From NCBI GenBank assembly GCA_023382535.1, contig JAHDWA010000043.1, forward strand, positions 1-64,000: a stretch of DNA of 64,000 nucleotides. The letters run 5' to 3'. The DNA comes from Anaerolineae bacterium. GTDB taxonomy: Bacteria; Chloroflexota; Anaerolineae; 4572-78; J111. Below are positions 62,116 to 64,000 of the stretch, in pieces (within the stretch, counting starts at the first letter, position 1; each line of letters begins with the position of its first letter). The notes under the pieces were generated by a model, which did not search any database, was not told the origin of the DNA, and was given only the letters and a program-made list of their open reading frames with translations. A program made the position numbers and the translations under genes.

Positions 62116-63054
62116 GTGTTAAAATTAACAGCCCACCAATGGAGATATTTTTTACTGGCGGTCATTGTCGTTGACATGCTCATTGCCGGAGGGGTTTCTT
62201 ATGTGCTAACCGGGGCGGACTCCCTGGCGGCAACGGATGCTTTGCCAACCCCGCCCATAGTGGCTGTTACGGTAATAGTTAGCCCGACTCCCTGGCCTGG
62301 CCCCGGCCCGCGACCCACCCCCACTGCCACCCTTCCCCCGACCCCTTTGCCGACCAATGCCCTGGCCGTCAGCGGTTTTCCGGTGGGCTTTACCCCCACC
62401 CCCCGCCCGACGCGTGAACCGGTTTACATTACCCTGCCGCAAATCTTTTTTGGCGGCATTGGGTCGGTGGGCGCGCCGGTAATTAACCAAATTTATTATC
62501 CCGAACCCTTTTTTCCACCCGGCACTAATAACGCCTGCGGCCCGGTAGCCCTTTACGCTGCTTTCAAGGGATTGGGCTATGATGTGGACTACGGCCGCCT
62601 GCGTGATATCGCCGTCGGCAACGGCTTTGACGCTGAAGGTATTTCCAAGTGGGGGTTAATCAACACGGCGACCACTCTCAACGACGAAATAGGCCGCCCT
62701 TTAACCATTAAGCAGGGCGACAACTACCGCACCGCCGATTTAATCAGGGAATTACGGCAGAAAGCGGTCATAGTGATTTTGGTGCGCGTCAAGAAAGAGG
62801 CGGGCCAGTTCCTGATGACCGATGATTACGCCAGCTCTTTTGGTCACTTTTTGTTGGTTGACCGGATTAATACCCGCACCAAAACGGTGCAAATGGCCGG
62901 CTCCACCCTGGGCATGGACAAGGTTCCCCTGGCCGATTTTGTCCGGGCCTGGTCTGGTCAAGCGGAACCCGCCCCGATTCCGGGTGGCTGGAGCGCCTTT
63001 CTCAAGAACGAACCGGCCGATAACTGGGCGCTGATTATCAAACGAGCCAGATGA
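62116..63054 (+). CDS. Membrane-anchored C39-like cysteine peptidase
   Basis: Protein of 312 residues: an N-terminal membrane anchor (about 11-33), a Pro/Thr-rich linker (45-110), and a C39-like papain-fold domain with Cys141 in NNACGPVALYAAF and His244 in SFGHFLLVDRI. This is the peptidase_C39_2 pattern found in stand-alone extracytoplasmic proteins and not in bacteriocin exporters. Substrate unknown. GTG start; weak ribosome site. Confidence 0.82.
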   Translation: MLKLTAHQWRYFLLAVIVVDMLIAGGVSYVLTGADSLAATDALPTPPIVAVTVIVSPTPWPGPGPRPTPTATLPPTPLPTNALAVSGFPVGFTPTPRPTREPVYITLPQIFFGGIGSVGAPVINQIYYPEPFFPPGTNNACGPVALYAAFKGLGYDVDYGRLRDIAVGNGFDAEGISKWGLINTATTLNDEIGRPLTIKQGDNYRTADLIRELRQKAVIVILVRVKKEAGQFLMTDDYASSFGHFLLVDRINTRTKTVQMAGSTLGMDKVPLADFVRAWSGQAEPAPIPGGWSAFLKNEPADNWALIIKRAR

Positions 63055-63229
63055 TGGTCTAAAATCCTCGCTAACCAGTTTATCCAATCAAAAAAGAAAT
63101 TGCGAGTAAGAAACCGTTAGTATTTCTTTCTTATTTCTTATTTTCTGGTTTCCATGCTACACTAACACCCGCGTAAAATCCTCCTGCAAATAAGAAGGAA
63201 TTCTTTCCCTGACTGAACCAACTTCCTCC

Positions 63230-63823
63230 GTGGAGTCGCTGCCAATCAAATCTCCAGCAAGCCAAAGGCCAAGGAGTCAACATATTCTGGCTCGGACGGT
63301 GTCGCTTTTATTCGCGCTGGGCATTACGGTTGGTATCGTTATTTTTGCCTCACAATTTGATATTGAGCAGTTGCGGCGGTACGGCTATCCGGGCGTGTTT
63401 TTTGCCAGCTTACTCGCCAATGCGACCATTGCTTTGCCTGTGCCGGGTGTAGCCGTAACGATCGGCACAGCGCTTGCCCTGCCCCACGAGTGGTGGCTCG
63501 TCGCGCTCGTTGGGGCGATAGGCGAAGCCCTGGGTGAGTCAACAGCCTATTTAGCCGGCTATGGTGGCAGCGGCGTCATCGAAAAACGGCACATATATGA
63601 CCGCCTGCACAATTGGATGGAGCGGCATGGGATGGCAACGGTTTTTGTTCTTTCAGTTGTTCCTAACCCGTTGATTGATTTAGCCGGACTTGCTGCCGGC
63701 GCGTCTAAATATCCCTATTATAAGTTTATCCTGGCCTGCTGGCTCGGAAAGAGCATCAAAACCCTGCTTATCTGTTGGGCTGCTATCCACTCGGCCACCT
63801 GGCTGCTCCGCTTCCTGGTTTAA
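63230..63823 (+). CDS. VTT-domain (DedA/TVP38-like) membrane protein
   Basis: Membrane protein of 197 residues with a VTT/SNARE-associated domain: GYPGVFFASLLANATIALPVPGV, the GAIGEALGESTAYLAGYGG re-entrant region and FVLSVVPNPLIDLAGLAAGASK. Relatives act in lipid scrambling or membrane homeostasis. GTG 63230 lacks a ribosome site; a CTG at 63209 preceded by AAGGA at about 10 nt is in frame and may be the true start (MTEPTSSVES). Confidence 0.87.
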   Translation: MESLPIKSPASQRPRSQHILARTVSLLFALGITVGIVIFASQFDIEQLRRYGYPGVFFASLLANATIALPVPGVAVTIGTALALPHEWWLVALVGAIGEALGESTAYLAGYGGSGVIEKRHIYDRLHNWMERHGMATVFVLSVVPNPLIDLAGLAAGASKYPYYKFILACWLGKSIKTLLICWAAIHSATWLLRFLV

Positions 63824-63873
63824 GCTATCTTGTTAATGACATCCAAAGAGTGCATCCAAATCTAACTTAGGAC

Positions 63874-63894
63874 AAGTTGCCAACTTGTTTTACA
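63874..63894. terminator. Terminator-like hairpin after VTT gene
   Basis: ACAAGTT-GCC-AACTTGT followed by TTT. Confidence 0.55.
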
Positions 63895-63915
63895 GACCCG
63901 TGTCCGAAACTACAC

Positions 63916-63944
63916 TTGACATGCGGTGGAGAGTTGGCTATACT
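63916..63944 (+). promoter_or_regulatory. Promoter at right edge
   Basis: Perfect TTGACA (63916-63921), 17-nt spacer, TATACT (63939-63944). Confidence 0.8.
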
Positions 63945-63966
63945 ATGCCCTAATTGGAAGGGCTTC

Positions 63967-64000
63967 ATGTCCCTGTTAAAAACGTCGAACAGGAAGAGTA
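63967..64000 (+). CDS. Start of a gene running off the window
   Basis: ATG 63967, five bases after GGAAGGG and 23 nt after a strong promoter, opens a frame MSLLKTSNRKS that leaves the window. Too short to identify. Confidence 0.4.
   Translation, partial: MSLLKTSNRKS

Overview
The window looks like a piece of a moderately GC-rich chromosome from a filamentous or multicellular Chloroflexota bacterium (Anaerolineae/Ardenticatenia-like). This is inferred from gene content, with no marker gene seen. The pointers are many lipoproteins with long Pro/Thr-rich linkers, secreted proteins ending in a short Y-x-P-x-I-L tag, type III glutamine synthetase beside type I, tandem-kinase and STAND signalling genes, a Roco GTPase and a Ras-like GTPase, and many palindromes and 7-nt microsatellites. 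No rRNA, tRNA, CRISPR array, integrase or transposase was recognised.

Layout. 1-11.6 kb: a soluble cNMP-domain histidine kinase, a secreted protein, an MBL-fold hydrolase, a class A penicillin-binding protein overlapping a TPR lipoprotein gene, a hairpin-rich intergenic region, a restriction-modification pair and a DUF3048 lipoprotein. 11.7-21 kb (minus strand): a nitrogen-assimilation cluster in the order ANTAR response regulator, amt, unknown gene, amt, P-II, glutamine synthetase III, glutamine synthetase I. A consensus promoter and an intrinsic terminator lie between the ANTAR gene and the first amt, which suggests antitermination control. 21-28 kb: an AraC-MGMT fusion, LysE exporter, diaminopimelate decarboxylase, a secreted glycosidase-like protein, YdeI, SRPBCC and DUF6062 proteins.

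28.1-33.7 kb: a three-gene operon behind its own strong promoter. It encodes a double Ser/Thr kinase with a central effector-associated-like domain, a DUF4062-STAND ATPase, and a TPR protein. This is the best candidate here for an undescribed conflict or signalling system. 33.8-51.3 kb: FemX-like ligase, RodZ-like protein, MFS exporter, alpha/beta hydrolase, a panE remnant, a large S8 protease, AraC/LysE pair, two GNATs, a SARP-STAND-TPR regulator, a membrane protein, endonuclease III and a LOG protein. 51.3-64 kb: a Roco LRR GTPase, a molybdate ABC locus (LysM-ModA, PadR, ModB, no ModC), paired lipoproteins, a GNAT, a PLP dehydratase, a Ras-like GTPase, a C39-like peptidase and a VTT membrane protein. 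A promoter and the start of a further gene sit at the right edge.

A recurring theme is repeat DNA that has entered coding sequence without breaking the frame (femX-like gene, lysA, SARP regulator, Roco GTPase, MBL hydrolase, one lipoprotein). A 33-nt palindrome family with a constant core and compensating arm changes is present three times.
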